This document shows, piece after piece, positions 56,870 through 63,972 of a DNA stretch of 64,000 nt. This stretch comes from CAZGKW01 sp964526295 (GTDB taxonomy: Bacteria > Planctomycetota > Phycisphaerae > FEN-1346): positions 30,288-94,287 of the forward strand of contig CAZGKW010000014.1 of NCBI GenBank assembly GCA_964526295.1. The letters are read 5' to 3'. A program made the translations under genes and the position numbers. How positions within the stretch are numbered: position 1 is the stretch's first letter; the number at the start of each line of letters is the position of its first letter. The notes under the pieces were generated by a model, which saw only the letters and a program-made list of their open reading frames with translations, was not told where the DNA came from and did no database searches.

Positions 56870-58132
56870 TCACTCGTCCTCCCCGGGGATCGGGCCGACG
56901 GCCTCCTTCAGCGACACGTTGTCGAAGTAGTACACGCCCGGCGGCCAGTAGGCGTACAGCTTCAGCTTCACGAACTCGACCGGCGAATGGGTGTCGGTCG
57001 GGATGCGGCAGATGCGCACGCCGTGTTTCCACTGGTCGAACTTCTCGAGCGACCGCAGGGCGAGGTACGCATCGTAGACCACTCGCTTCTCGCCCTGCAC
57101 GTTGCCGTAGCCCCGGATGAACACCTTGGGGAAGAAGAAGTCCGTGCTCCGGCACCGGTAATCGACCTCGACCTTGTAGGCCTTGCCGGGCTCGACGGGG
57201 ACCGGGTCGCAGACGAACTCGACGCCGTAGATGCCCGCCACGGTGTTGTACTTCGGGCCGGAGGTGGGCGTTTTCCGGGGGGCGGCCTCGGGCGGGGCCC
57301 CGGCCCGCCACCGCTCTCGCCATTTCACCCACTGATCGTGATACACGTCCGTGTCGATCTTCAGGCACTTGCCGGCCGGGCTGACCCCCGAGACGCGGAA
57401 CGTCGTCAGACCGTCGAGCCGGTCCCAGCCCGTCGGGTGCACTTCCCCCAGCTCGAAACCGCCGTTGCCGACGAGGTTCGGCCCGCGTGTCGGGACCTTC
57501 GCGTCGGCCTCGGGCGTCGCCTCGGCGACCGGCTTCTTCTTGAGCCCCGAGAGCTTCTCCAGGATGGCGTCCTGGACGGGGTTCAGGAGCTGGGGCTCGG
57601 CGGCCGCCGCCCGGTGGGTCATCGAGCGGGGCTCGTCGCCGCGAACGTCGACGCCGCGGGCGTCGATGCGAAAGCCCTCCCCGTGCGGCTGCACGTCGCC
57701 CCACAGGCCGAGGTGGGCCTGGAACCGGTCGCGAAGGAGGACCGCGACGGCGGCGGGCGGCGTCTCGAGCGTGGGCGGCTCGGCACCGCTCATCGCATCC
57801 GTGACGCTCATCGGATCGACGACGACGAGGCCCAGCCGCCGGGCCCGGAGGCGGAGCCGCTCGGCGATCTTCCGCCCGGCCCGCCCCGCGTCCGGCGAGG
57901 TGAACGGAAAGACAACGAGGACCGCCTCAGGCCCCGTCGCCGCAGACGCCTTCGCCTTGGCCGCCTTCTCGTCGGCCGCACCGGCCGCAGCCACGGGCGA
58001 AGACGCGACGCAGACTGTCGCGACAAGCGCCAAGGCGAACGCCGCGCCCGCCGCACGGAAGCGCCTGGGGACATCCGGCAGGAGGTCACCCTCGGCAACC
58101 GACTGCCCCCCGTCAGTCGTCGTCTTCTTCAT
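56870..58132 (-). CDS. Secreted protein with a C-terminal beta-sandwich domain
   Basis: 420 residues from MKKTTTDGGQSVAEG, which overlaps the end of the previous reverse-strand gene by 20 bases. A signal peptide (AGAAFALALVATVCVASSPVAAAG) begins near residue 26. Residues about 55-170 (AVLVVFPFTSPDAGRAGRKIAE, LGLVVVDPMSVTDAMSG) look like a TolB- or FlgO-like fold. Residues about 225-415 (NLVGNGGFELGEVHPTGWDRL, VEVDYRCRSTDFFFPKVFIRGYG, YYFDNVSLKEA) resemble carbohydrate-binding-type beta sandwiches, in which N-G-G-F-E is a common opening. The ligand is not known. It is co-transcribed with the LNS2-like gene upstream. Confidence 0.75.
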   Translation of the reverse strand: MKKTTTDGGQSVAEGDLLPDVPRRFRAAGAAFALALVATVCVASSPVAAAGAADEKAAKAKASAATGPEAVLVVFPFTSPDAGRAGRKIAERLRLRARRLGLVVVDPMSVTDAMSGAEPPTLETPPAAVAVLLRDRFQAHLGLWGDVQPHGEGFRIDARGVDVRGDEPRSMTHRAAAAEPQLLNPVQDAILEKLSGLKKKPVAEATPEADAKVPTRGPNLVGNGGFELGEVHPTGWDRLDGLTTFRVSGVSPAGKCLKIDTDVYHDQWVKWRERWRAGAPPEAAPRKTPTSGPKYNTVAGIYGVEFVCDPVPVEPGKAYKVEVDYRCRSTDFFFPKVFIRGYGNVQGEKRVVYDAYLALRSLEKFDQWKHGVRICRIPTDTHSPVEFVKLKLYAYWPPGVYYFDNVSLKEAVGPIPGEDE

Positions 58133-59132
58133 CCTCATCGTCATCGTCGTCGTCCTGGCGCAGCCTGCGGGCGACGCTTCGGAGCCGCTCCAGCATCCGG
58201 TCCCGCGGATACGTCTCGTCCCGGAACAGGATGCCGGACACCTGCTTCCAGTCGGAGACGATCTGGACCGACGCGGGGAGCTCCCGGACCTCCTCGGCGA
58301 TCTCCTCGTAGTCCTCCGGGTCGTCCTCCGACCAGTCGACCGGCAGGATGAGGACCGACCGCATGCCGTTTCGGGCGTAGGCCTGGGCGTCGGAAAACTT
58401 ATCGCCAATTCCTATCTGAATCTTCTGGAAAGTCTGCCGAAGGGCCGCCAGCCGCTCCGTCTTGAACGTGCCGCTGCCCTCGACCATGCCCGCGAGCGTG
58501 CTTGTCAGGACGGGGCCCCGCGGGAAGCCGTGCGTCCGCAGCCACGTCTTGCTCGCGTGGCTCAGGAAGTCCGGCCGGTGCGTCAGGTAAACGATCGTGT
58601 GGTCCTTGTCGAGCCGCCGCAGGACCGACGCCGAGTCCGGCATGGGCTTGGCCTTGCCCACCAGGACGTAGGCGAAGCTGCTCGCGACGACCGTCTTGTC
58701 GAGGTCGACGATGGCGATGGGGGCGTCGGGCCGCCGGGCGGCGACCAGCAGCGTCGCGTCCGAGACGGTCTTCTCCGGCTGGTCGTCCGGGTGCAGGCCC
58801 ACGCGGATGCGGTAGTCGCCGGGCTTCTCGGGCACGGCGAACTCGATCGCCGCGTCGCCGTCGTCGTCGGTGACTCGCTCGCCGAGGAACTGCTTGTCGA
58901 GGTAGAACCGGAGCCGCTTCGCCTCGATGCCGTCGAAGCGGAAGCCGGTGCGGAGGCTGGCCCGCAGGCTGACGGCCTTGCCCGGCTCGACGAGGAGGTC
59001 GTACGTCAGGACGACCCACCGCTTGCGGAGGTCCTGGAGCCAGTCGCCGATGCCGCCGCGGGCCGACGGGTGGCACGCCCCCGCCGCCAATGCGAACGCC
59101 GCCACTGCCGCCACCAGACGCGCACGTTTCAT
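58113..59132 (-). CDS. Exported HAD-fold phosphatase, LNS2/APP1-like
   Basis: 339 residues with a signal sequence ending AFALAAGAC, an atypical lipobox. Residues about 40-120 form a small beta domain (RASLRTGFRFDGIEAKRLRFYL). The phosphatase part starts at IAIVDLDKTVVASSF, where D-x-D-x-T/V is the HAD nucleophile motif. VYLTHRPDFL and FKTERLAALRQTFQKIQIGIGDKFSDAQAYARNGM follow the lipin/APP1 plan, with G-D-K-x-x-D as the late metal site. A long acidic tail ends in about 14 Asp/Glu. Relatives act on phosphatidate; outside the cytoplasm this would be a lipid or sugar phosphatase. It overlaps the next gene by 20 bases. Confidence 0.78.
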   Translation of the reverse strand: MKRARLVAAVAAFALAAGACHPSARGGIGDWLQDLRKRWVVLTYDLLVEPGKAVSLRASLRTGFRFDGIEAKRLRFYLDKQFLGERVTDDDGDAAIEFAVPEKPGDYRIRVGLHPDDQPEKTVSDATLLVAARRPDAPIAIVDLDKTVVASSFAYVLVGKAKPMPDSASVLRRLDKDHTIVYLTHRPDFLSHASKTWLRTHGFPRGPVLTSTLAGMVEGSGTFKTERLAALRQTFQKIQIGIGDKFSDAQAYARNGMRSVLILPVDWSEDDPEDYEEIAEEVRELPASVQIVSDWKQVSGILFRDETYPRDRMLERLRSVARRLRQDDDDDDEDEEDDD

Positions 59133-59227
59133 GACGCCCGAGACTACTCGCCGCCCGGCCTCGGGTCAAGAGGTGCGACGCATCGACCGTGCGGCACTCA
59201 CGGGGGCGCGACTTCGTCGACGCGGCC

Positions 59228-59257
59228 TTGACCCGCGTGGGCCGCCGACGTTACAGT
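59228..59257 (+). promoter_or_regulatory. Possible promoter of the PHP gene at 59301
   Basis: TTGACC (59228-59233), 18-base spacer, TACAGT (59252-59257). It lies 43 bases before the ATG at 59301, between divergent genes. Confidence 0.5.
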
Positions 59258-59300
59258 TCAAGGCTCGCCGTGCGGCGGGCACCCGCTCAAAGGGCGATCC

Positions 59301-60179
59301 ATGGCCCCCAAGATGCCCCGCTCCGACCTCGTGGACCTCCACGTCCACACGACCGCCAGCGACGGCGTCTACACGCCGGGCGAGATGGTCCGCCACGCCG
59401 CCGAATCGGGCCTCCGGGCCGTCGCCATCACCGACCACGACACGGCAGCCGGCGTCGCCGAGGCCGTCCGGGCCGCGGAGACGTTCGGCATCGAGGTCGT
59501 CCCAGGTGTCGAGATATCGGCCGAGTTCGAGGACGGCGCCTGCCACGTCCTGGGCTACTTCATCGACCCGGCCCACGGGCCGCTCCGGGCCGCCCTGGCC
59601 GAGGCCCGCGAAGGGCGCGACCGCCGCAACCGCGAGGTCCTCGAAAGGCTCCGCGGACTCGGCATCGAGCTGGCGATGGACGACGTCCGGGCCCGGGCCC
59701 ACGGCGGGAGCGTCACGCGGGCCCACTTCGCCGCGGCCATGCTCGAAAAACGATATGTCCGGTCCTGGGACGAGGCGTTCGAGCGGTACCTCGGCCGGGG
59801 CAAACCCGCCTACGTCTATCGGGAGCGGATCGAGCCGGAGGCGGCGATCGGCGTCGTCCACGGGGCAGGGGGGTTGGCGGTCCTGGCCCACCCGCGGCAG
59901 CTCAACCGCCCCGCCGCCGAGGTCGAGCGGTTCGTCGAGCACCTCGCCGGGGCCGGACTCGACGGCCTCGAGACCCAGAGCCCCGACCACTCCGCCGCCT
60001 ACGCCCGCAGGTACCGGGCCCTCGCCGCGAGGCTCGGCCTCGTGGAGGCCGGCGGCACAGACTGGCACGGCCGCGCCGACTCCGACATCCGCCTGGGCGT
60101 CGGGACGGGGGCCATCCGCGTGCCCTACGCCGTCGTCGACGCCATGAAGGCCCGCCTCGCCGAGCGGCCGGGCGGGTGA
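59301..60179 (+). CDS. PHP-domain nuclease/phosphatase, TrpH/YciV (RNase AM) type
   Basis: 292 residues. The N-terminal PHP motifs are LVDLHVHTTASDGVYTPGEM, VAITDHDTAAGVAEA and EVVPGVEISAEF; later LAVLAHPRQL and GGTDWHG give the remaining metal ligands. The insert between them (residues about 105-190) is typical of YciV / TrpH-type 5'-nucleotidases. The family dephosphorylates 3',5'-bisphosphonucleotides and trims RNA 5' ends. It differs from the PHP protein at 7465, which is shorter and has no insert. It stands alone on its strand, with its own promoter. Confidence 0.9.
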   Translation: MAPKMPRSDLVDLHVHTTASDGVYTPGEMVRHAAESGLRAVAITDHDTAAGVAEAVRAAETFGIEVVPGVEISAEFEDGACHVLGYFIDPAHGPLRAALAEAREGRDRRNREVLERLRGLGIELAMDDVRARAHGGSVTRAHFAAAMLEKRYVRSWDEAFERYLGRGKPAYVYRERIEPEAAIGVVHGAGGLAVLAHPRQLNRPAAEVERFVEHLAGAGLDGLETQSPDHSAAYARRYRALAARLGLVEAGGTDWHGRADSDIRLGVGTGAIRVPYAVVDAMKARLAERPGG

Positions 60180-60218
60180 TTGCCCGGAGGGCCTGTCAGG
60201 GATGCCGCTCCATGGGCT

Positions 60219-60304
60219 CCCTCTCCCCTCCGTCGGCCTCGCCCCATTGGGGGAGAGGGGTTGCCTGCCCGCCGTAGCCGCTCCGTCGCCATAGCTATGG
60301 AGCG
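60219..60304. repeat. Two extragenic palindromes after the PHP gene
   Basis: CCCTCTCCCC (60219-60228) pairs perfectly with GGGGAGAGGG (60250-60259). A second element nearby has the 12-base palindrome CCATAGCTATGG (60289-60300), with CGCTCC before and GGAGCG after. It sits between the PHP gene and the epimerase genes that converge on it, so it may be a dispersed repeat or a bidirectional stop signal. Only one copy is visible. Confidence 0.55.
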
Positions 60305-60347
60305 TCGGCGACTTGGCGAAGACAGGGGGGGTGAGGGGGCGACGCCC

Positions 60348-61169
60348 CTATTCGTACGCCACGTCGAGGTCCCGCAGGATCGCCTTCAACGCCTGCACCG
60401 CCTTCCGAAAGAGGTCCGGCCCGCTGAACCCCTTCATCCGGCCCGCGACCTTCAGGTGCGGCTCCAGGCTCAGGAACCCCTCGTACCCCCGGGCGCACAG
60501 GGCGTCGCGGAGGATCGCCGGGATCGACCCGTCCCCTTCGCCCGCCGGGACGACCTTCCCCGCCCCCGCGATGGCATCCTTGATATGAAAATAAACCACG
60601 TGGTCCTTCAGGGACCCCCACGCCTCGGCCGGCTTGACGCCGGACTGCACGAAGTTCGCCGGATCGAAGATCAGGCCCAGCCCGGGAACGTTCTCGGCCA
60701 GGTCGCGGCACCCCTCGATGCCCTCGCCGTAGATGCCGCCCTCGTTCTCATGCAGAAGCGTGATGCCTCGCGGCCCGGCCATCCGGACCTGCTCCCTCAG
60801 GCGGCGGAGCACCTCGTCGCGATGGTCGCCGATCGACCCGCCCTCCGGCGGGTAGTAGCTGAACAGCCGGATGTTCGGCGCCTCGAAGTGCTCGGCCGCG
60901 TCGAGGGCCGTCCGGAACCGCTCGACGTGGCCCTCCCACGGCTCGTCGATGCGCACCTTGCCGATGGGCGACCCGATCGACGAGACGCCGATGCCCGCCG
61001 CGTCGAGCCGCGACTTGATCTCGGCCCGCTGCTCGGCCGAGAAGTCCAGGACGTTCGTGTCCCACACGCCCCTCAGCTCCAGGTGCTTCATGTCCTCGCT
61101 CTGGAGCGTCTCGATCTGTTCGCCAAGATCGGGGCTGATCTCGTCCGCGAATCCGGTCAGTGTGATCAT
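60348..61169 (-). CDS. Sugar phosphate isomerase/epimerase
   Basis: 273 residues from MITLTGFADEISPDLGEQIE, a common opening in this group. Metal-ligand strands: ITLLHENEGGIYG with the first Glu, GLGLIFDPANFVQSG with Asp, and VYFHIKDAIAGAGKVVPAGEG with His and Asp; FLSLEPHL supplies the last Glu. This is the IolE/Hyi type TIM barrel. The substrate is not known. It follows the next epimerase gene by 30 bases, so the two form one leftward operon. Confidence 0.88.
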   Translation of the reverse strand: MITLTGFADEISPDLGEQIETLQSEDMKHLELRGVWDTNVLDFSAEQRAEIKSRLDAAGIGVSSIGSPIGKVRIDEPWEGHVERFRTALDAAEHFEAPNIRLFSYYPPEGGSIGDHRDEVLRRLREQVRMAGPRGITLLHENEGGIYGEGIEGCRDLAENVPGLGLIFDPANFVQSGVKPAEAWGSLKDHVVYFHIKDAIAGAGKVVPAGEGDGSIPAILRDALCARGYEGFLSLEPHLKVAGRMKGFSGPDLFRKAVQALKAILRDLDVAYE

Positions 61170-61199
61170 CCGCCACTCCGTCCCCCGGTGCCTTCGTGC

Positions 61200-61970
61200 C
61201 TACCTCGTCTCGCTCCACTGATCCCTCAGAAACTCGAGCGCCGGACCGAGCTCCCTCCGCATGTCCTCCCACCGGCATTCCAGGCTGATCCGCCCCGCGT
61301 ACCCGATGGCCTTCAGCGTCGCCATCAGCGGACCGTAGTCGGCACCCCCCGGCCCCGGCGGCCCACGGTCCTCCGGGTCGGACACGTGGACGTGCACCAG
61401 CCGCTCGCCCGCCGCCGCCAGGTGCTCGAGGGGCTCGCCCTCGACGCTCAGGTGGAAAAAGTCCGCCAGCACCGCCACGCCCGGGGCGTCGGCCGCTTCG
61501 ACCAGCTCCAGCGCCTCCTCCACCGTGTTGAGGACGTTCGACTCGGCCTTCCGCAGCGGCTCCAACGCGATCGTCACGCCGGCCTCGCGGGCCAGCGGGC
61601 CGGTCGCCTGGAGCACCTCGACGAGCTGCTCCTCGGCCCGGTCGCGCGGCCACCCGTCCGCCACCTGCCGGGCCCCGCCCGAACCGAGGGCGACGACCTT
61701 CGCCCCCATCCGGGCCGCCCGCTCGAAGGCCCGCCCGGCGTACGTCGTCACGGCCTCCAGGTCCGCCTTCGGGCCGGTCAGCTTCAGCTCCCGCGGAAAG
61801 AAACCGTTGAACGCCGCCACGGGAAGGGGTAGACGAGCCGGGGCGACCGGCGGCGCCCAGTCGGCCTGCCTCGGTGCGAGCACCGGCTGGACCCCGCCCT
61901 CGATGAAGTCCGCCCCGGTCTCGGCGATCCAGTCGGCCTCCTGGGGCGCGGCACACACGCCGAATCGCAT
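61200..61970 (-). CDS. Sugar phosphate isomerase/epimerase
   Basis: 256 residues from MRFGVCAAPQEADWIAETG, with GGAGGCGACAGG upstream. The strands carry the TIM-barrel ligands: VTIALEPLRKAESNVLNT with Glu, GVAVLADFFHLSVEGEP with Asp/His, LVHVHVSDPEDRGPPGPGG with His, and ISLECRWEDM with the last Glu. It differs from the downstream family member by more than half its residues by eye. The two adjacent genes could act in successive steps of one sugar pathway. The promoter at 62178-62205 gives a leader of about 200 bases. Confidence 0.88.
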   Translation of the reverse strand: MRFGVCAAPQEADWIAETGADFIEGGVQPVLAPRQADWAPPVAPARLPLPVAAFNGFFPRELKLTGPKADLEAVTTYAGRAFERAARMGAKVVALGSGGARQVADGWPRDRAEEQLVEVLQATGPLAREAGVTIALEPLRKAESNVLNTVEEALELVEAADAPGVAVLADFFHLSVEGEPLEHLAAAGERLVHVHVSDPEDRGPPGPGGADYGPLMATLKAIGYAGRISLECRWEDMRRELGPALEFLRDQWSETR

Positions 61971-62177
61971 CCTGTCGCCTCCGCCACGCCGATCCGAACG
62001 GGTTGCCTGGCCGCAGGGCCGGCAGAGGTCGCCGAGGAAGACCGACGGCCGAATCCTCCCACCGCGGCAGCCGTCTCGGTCGTGTCTGTCAATCCGCAGC
62101 CCCCGCTGAAAGGCCGTGCTCAGCGTTCTCAGCGTTTGGAGCCACGCGTGCCTCAGCCGCCCGCAATGGAGCGGTCG

Positions 62178-62205
62178 ACTATAGGCCGCCGGGGGGAGAG
62201 GTCAA
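62178..62205 (-). promoter_or_regulatory. Promoter of the two epimerase genes
   Basis: Reverse strand TTGACC (62205-62200), 16-base spacer, TATAGT (62183-62178). The predicted start near 62171 gives a long leader to the ATG at 61970. Confidence 0.55.
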
Positions 62206-62301
62206 GCGATTTCGCACCGCGCACCAAGCGCCGGGCGACTGCGCTCGTGCAGGCGTTCAGCGAGAAGCTTGCTACGTTGGCGCTGCGGGCGACGCCGAAA
62301 C

Positions 62302-62330
62302 TTGCCCCCGTCGCCGTCTTGGGCTATACT
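62302..62330 (+). promoter_or_regulatory. Promoter of tRNA-Val
   Basis: TTGCCC (62302-62307), 17-base spacer, TATACT (62325-62330). The start would be near 62337, 11 bases before the mature tRNA. Confidence 0.7.
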
Positions 62331-62347
62331 TCCCCCACCATCCCCAC

Positions 62348-62421
62348 GGGCGGTTAGCTCAGTCGGCTAGAGCGCTTCCCTTACAAGGAAGAAGTCAGAG
62401 GTTCGAGTCCTCTACCGCCCA
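62348..62421 (+). tRNA. tRNA-Val (anticodon UAC)
   Basis: 74 bases folding as a complete cloverleaf. Acceptor GGGCGGT pairs with ACCGCCC, the D arm is GCTC/GAGC, the anticodon stem CTTCC/GGAAG holds loop CTTACAA with anticodon TAC, and the T arm AGAGG/CCTCT has loop TTCGAGT. A is the discriminator; CCA is not encoded. It has its own promoter just upstream. The sequence past the 3' end shows a palindrome and mobile-element fragments, but no copy of the tRNA tail that would mark an integration site was seen. Confidence 0.95.
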
Positions 62422-62423
62422 TT

Positions 62424-62443
62424 GACCTGGGCCGGCCCAGGTC
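62424..62443. repeat. Perfect 20-bp palindrome just after the tRNA
   Basis: GACCTGGGCCGGCCCAGGTC, two bases beyond the tRNA discriminator. It would form a strong hairpin in the RNA and may serve as tRNA terminator, though no T run follows, or as a protein-binding site. Confidence 0.6.
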
Positions 62444-62659
62444 GATAGAGCAGGTGAGCAGGCGACACGGGAGCAGGGGAGGGCCCCGCCTCGGCCGACG
62501 CCGCGCCGGCGGCCGGGTCGAACGGGGTAAGGGATATCCCGAGCCGCCGATGTAAGTCGGCGGGGACGCGCGGCCGGGCTCCCCGCGGAGCGGCCTCAGG
62601 CCCGAGACGCGCCGGTGGTCCGTCAGGCATCGGCATCGAGCACCGTGCCTGGAGTCGGC

Positions 62660-62707
62660 GGCGTTGGACGTTGAGCGCTCGGCGTTGGACGTTCGGCGTT
62701 GGACGTT
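62660..62707. repeat. Three copies of GGCGTTGGACGTT
   Basis: Copies at 62660-62672, 62681-62693 and 62695-62707, identical over 13 bases, with steps of 21 and 14 bases. Such tandem GTTGGACGTT arrays are often seen beside mobile elements. The stretch 62444-62659 to its left has no convincing gene but holds another hairpin, CCGCCGA / TCGGCGG at 62544-62563. Confidence 0.65.
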
Positions 62708-62727
62708 CTGTCTCTGAGTCGAACGAG

Positions 62728-62753
62728 AAAAAGACACTAAGTGTCTTTTTTTT
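62728..62753. terminator. AT-rich near-perfect palindrome with A and T runs
   Basis: AAAAAGACACT and AGTGTCTTTTT are exact complements around a single centre base, followed by three more T residues. It can terminate transcription in both directions. It ends one base before the transposase-homologous frame starts, so it marks the left junction of the truncated IS. Its AT content is unlike the surroundings. Confidence 0.65.
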
Positions 62754-62754
62754 C

Positions 62755-63417
62755 CTGTGGAGACGAGAGGGGTTCAAAGTGGCCCGCAGGAGGCGAAAGA
62801 AGCGGCATCTGGGCGCCAGCGCGAATGGGTGCGTGCGTCGGTCGGCCGAAGGCAAGAACGACGTGTGGGCGTGGGACTTCATCCACGACCGGGACGAGGC
62901 GGGTCGGCCGCTGAAGTGGCTGAGCCTCGTGGACGAGTTCACGCGGGAGTGTCTGCTGCTGGAGGTCGAGCGGAGCCTGAAGGCGGCGGACGTGGTGGCC
63001 CTGGTGAGCGAGGCGATGGCGATCCGGGGCGTGCCGCGTCACATCCGGTCGGACAACGGGCCGGAGTTCATCGCACGGGCGCTCGGCCGGTTCCTGGCGG
63101 CGGCCGAGGTCGAGACGCTGTACATCGAGCCGGGCAGTCCGTGGGAGAACGGGTACGCGGAGAGTTTTCACAGCCGGCTTCGGGACGAGTTGCTGGACGC
63201 GGAGATCCTCACCGGCCTGCGGGACGCCAAAGCGCTGGCGGCGGGCTGGAAGAACGAGTACAATCATCGTCGGCCGCACTCGTCGCTGGGGTACCGGACC
63301 CCGGCGGCCTATGCGGCGACGCTTGCCGGGCCTGCGGTCGGGGCTCCGCCCCTCCCTCCGCCCCGGCAAGCGAAGGACCCCCTGGAGGCCCCGACTCTCA
63401 TAGCGCCTGGCACATAA
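62755..63417 (+). CDS. IS3-family transposase OrfB, 5'-truncated
   Basis: The frame reads LWRREGFKVARRRRKKRHLG onwards, matching the end of the helix-turn-helix and the whole integrase core of IS3-type OrfB. The DDE catalytic residues are all there: Asp in WAWDFIHD, Asp in HIRSDNGPEF, and Glu in SPWENGYAESFHSRLRDELL. YNHRRPHSSLGYRTPAAY closes the core. The N-terminal roughly 80-100 residues and the OrfA gene are missing, and an AT-rich palindrome precedes the break. A GTG at 62779 with GAGAGGGG upstream could still start translation. No terminal inverted repeats could be assigned. Probably inactive by itself. Confidence 0.9.
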   Translation: MWRREGFKVARRRRKKRHLGASANGCVRRSAEGKNDVWAWDFIHDRDEAGRPLKWLSLVDEFTRECLLLEVERSLKAADVVALVSEAMAIRGVPRHIRSDNGPEFIARALGRFLAAAEVETLYIEPGSPWENGYAESFHSRLRDELLDAEILTGLRDAKALAAGWKNEYNHRRPHSSLGYRTPAAYAATLAGPAVGAPPLPPPRQAKDPLEAPTLIAPGT

Positions 63418-63418
63418 A

Positions 63419-63700
63419 ATGAGGGCAGGTCAGCGGAGCGCCGCCGAGAGCGATTGCTGGATCGCGACGCTGGATGGGCGCGAACGGGAGTTTCGTCGAG
63501 TGTCGGGCGCGATCCGCACGTTCCGAACCCCCGACGAGAAAACGCGAGTGCTTTCAGACCCCACGGATCCCCAATGGACAAGCCGTAAGCATTACGTGGA
63601 GGCCGTGGCCAAGGACGGTGTCGTCATTCGGATTCGCGTGGCGGACGAAGCAATCGAAGGCGACGGGGCGGTCCGCTCAGGGGCGTCGACGGTCCCTTGA
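63419..63700 (+). CDS. Hypothetical protein, 93 residues
   Basis: An open frame beginning one base after the transposase stop, without a clear RBS. The segment SRKHYVEAVAKDGVVIRIRVADEAIEG could fold as two strands and a helix, but no family is recognised. Base composition here is less GC-rich than the rest of the window, fitting transferred DNA. It may be a passenger of the element or a remnant of a larger gene. Confidence 0.4.
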   Translation: MRAGQRSAAESDCWIATLDGREREFRRVSGAIRTFRTPDEKTRVLSDPTDPQWTSRKHYVEAVAKDGVVIRIRVADEAIEGDGAVRSGASTVP

Positions 63701-63740
63701 ATGACCAGCAGGGAATCGTACAGGGCATGGTGGTATGTAA

Positions 63741-63960
63741 AGGGCGGAGCAAGACCGTGAGCGGTGAAGCCGGGAAGAGGTCGACCGTCTTCCTGTGCCC
63801 AACGAGGCCGACGCAGCGGACCTTGTAGCCTGAAGCCCACAACCTCTTGCTCAAGGCGGTCCCGGCGCAGGGCGCCGAAGCCGGAGCCGCGACCAAGCCG
63901 AAAGAACTTGGTCCCATGGGCAGCCTGTACCTCTCGCAGCAACTCCTGTTGCCGTAACCA
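63741..63960 (+). ncRNA. Structured non-coding stretch, possible omega/HEARO-type RNA
   Basis: This region holds several complementary blocks: GAGCAAGA (63747-63754) with TCTTGCTC (63845-63852); CGGCGC/GCGCCG around a 3-base loop (63863-63877); GACCAAG/CTTGGTC (63891-63913); GCAAC/GTTGC (63939-63952). There is no good open frame (one passing frame has a stop at 63826). It is directly followed by AAGGAGAGAAGCG and an ATG. Omega RNAs of IscB-type elements lie exactly so, right before the nuclease gene, and share such length and hairpin density. The family call rests on layout and on a general resemblance from memory, so it is tentative. Confidence 0.35.
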
Positions 63961-63972
63961 AGGAGAGAAGCG

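Larger units (their letters stand above)
61971..62347. other. Intergenic region: epimerase leader and tRNA promoter
   Basis: 377 bases without a convincing gene. The left part is the roughly 200-base leader of the epimerase operon, with a direct GCTGAGAACGCTGAG repeat near 62120. Two promoters facing away from each other occupy 62178-62330. Open frames here are shadows. Confidence 0.6.

Noticed and set aside
62348..63417. Integration site (attL/attR) at tRNA-Val
   Set aside because: No second copy of the tRNA 3' end and no integrase gene in the window.
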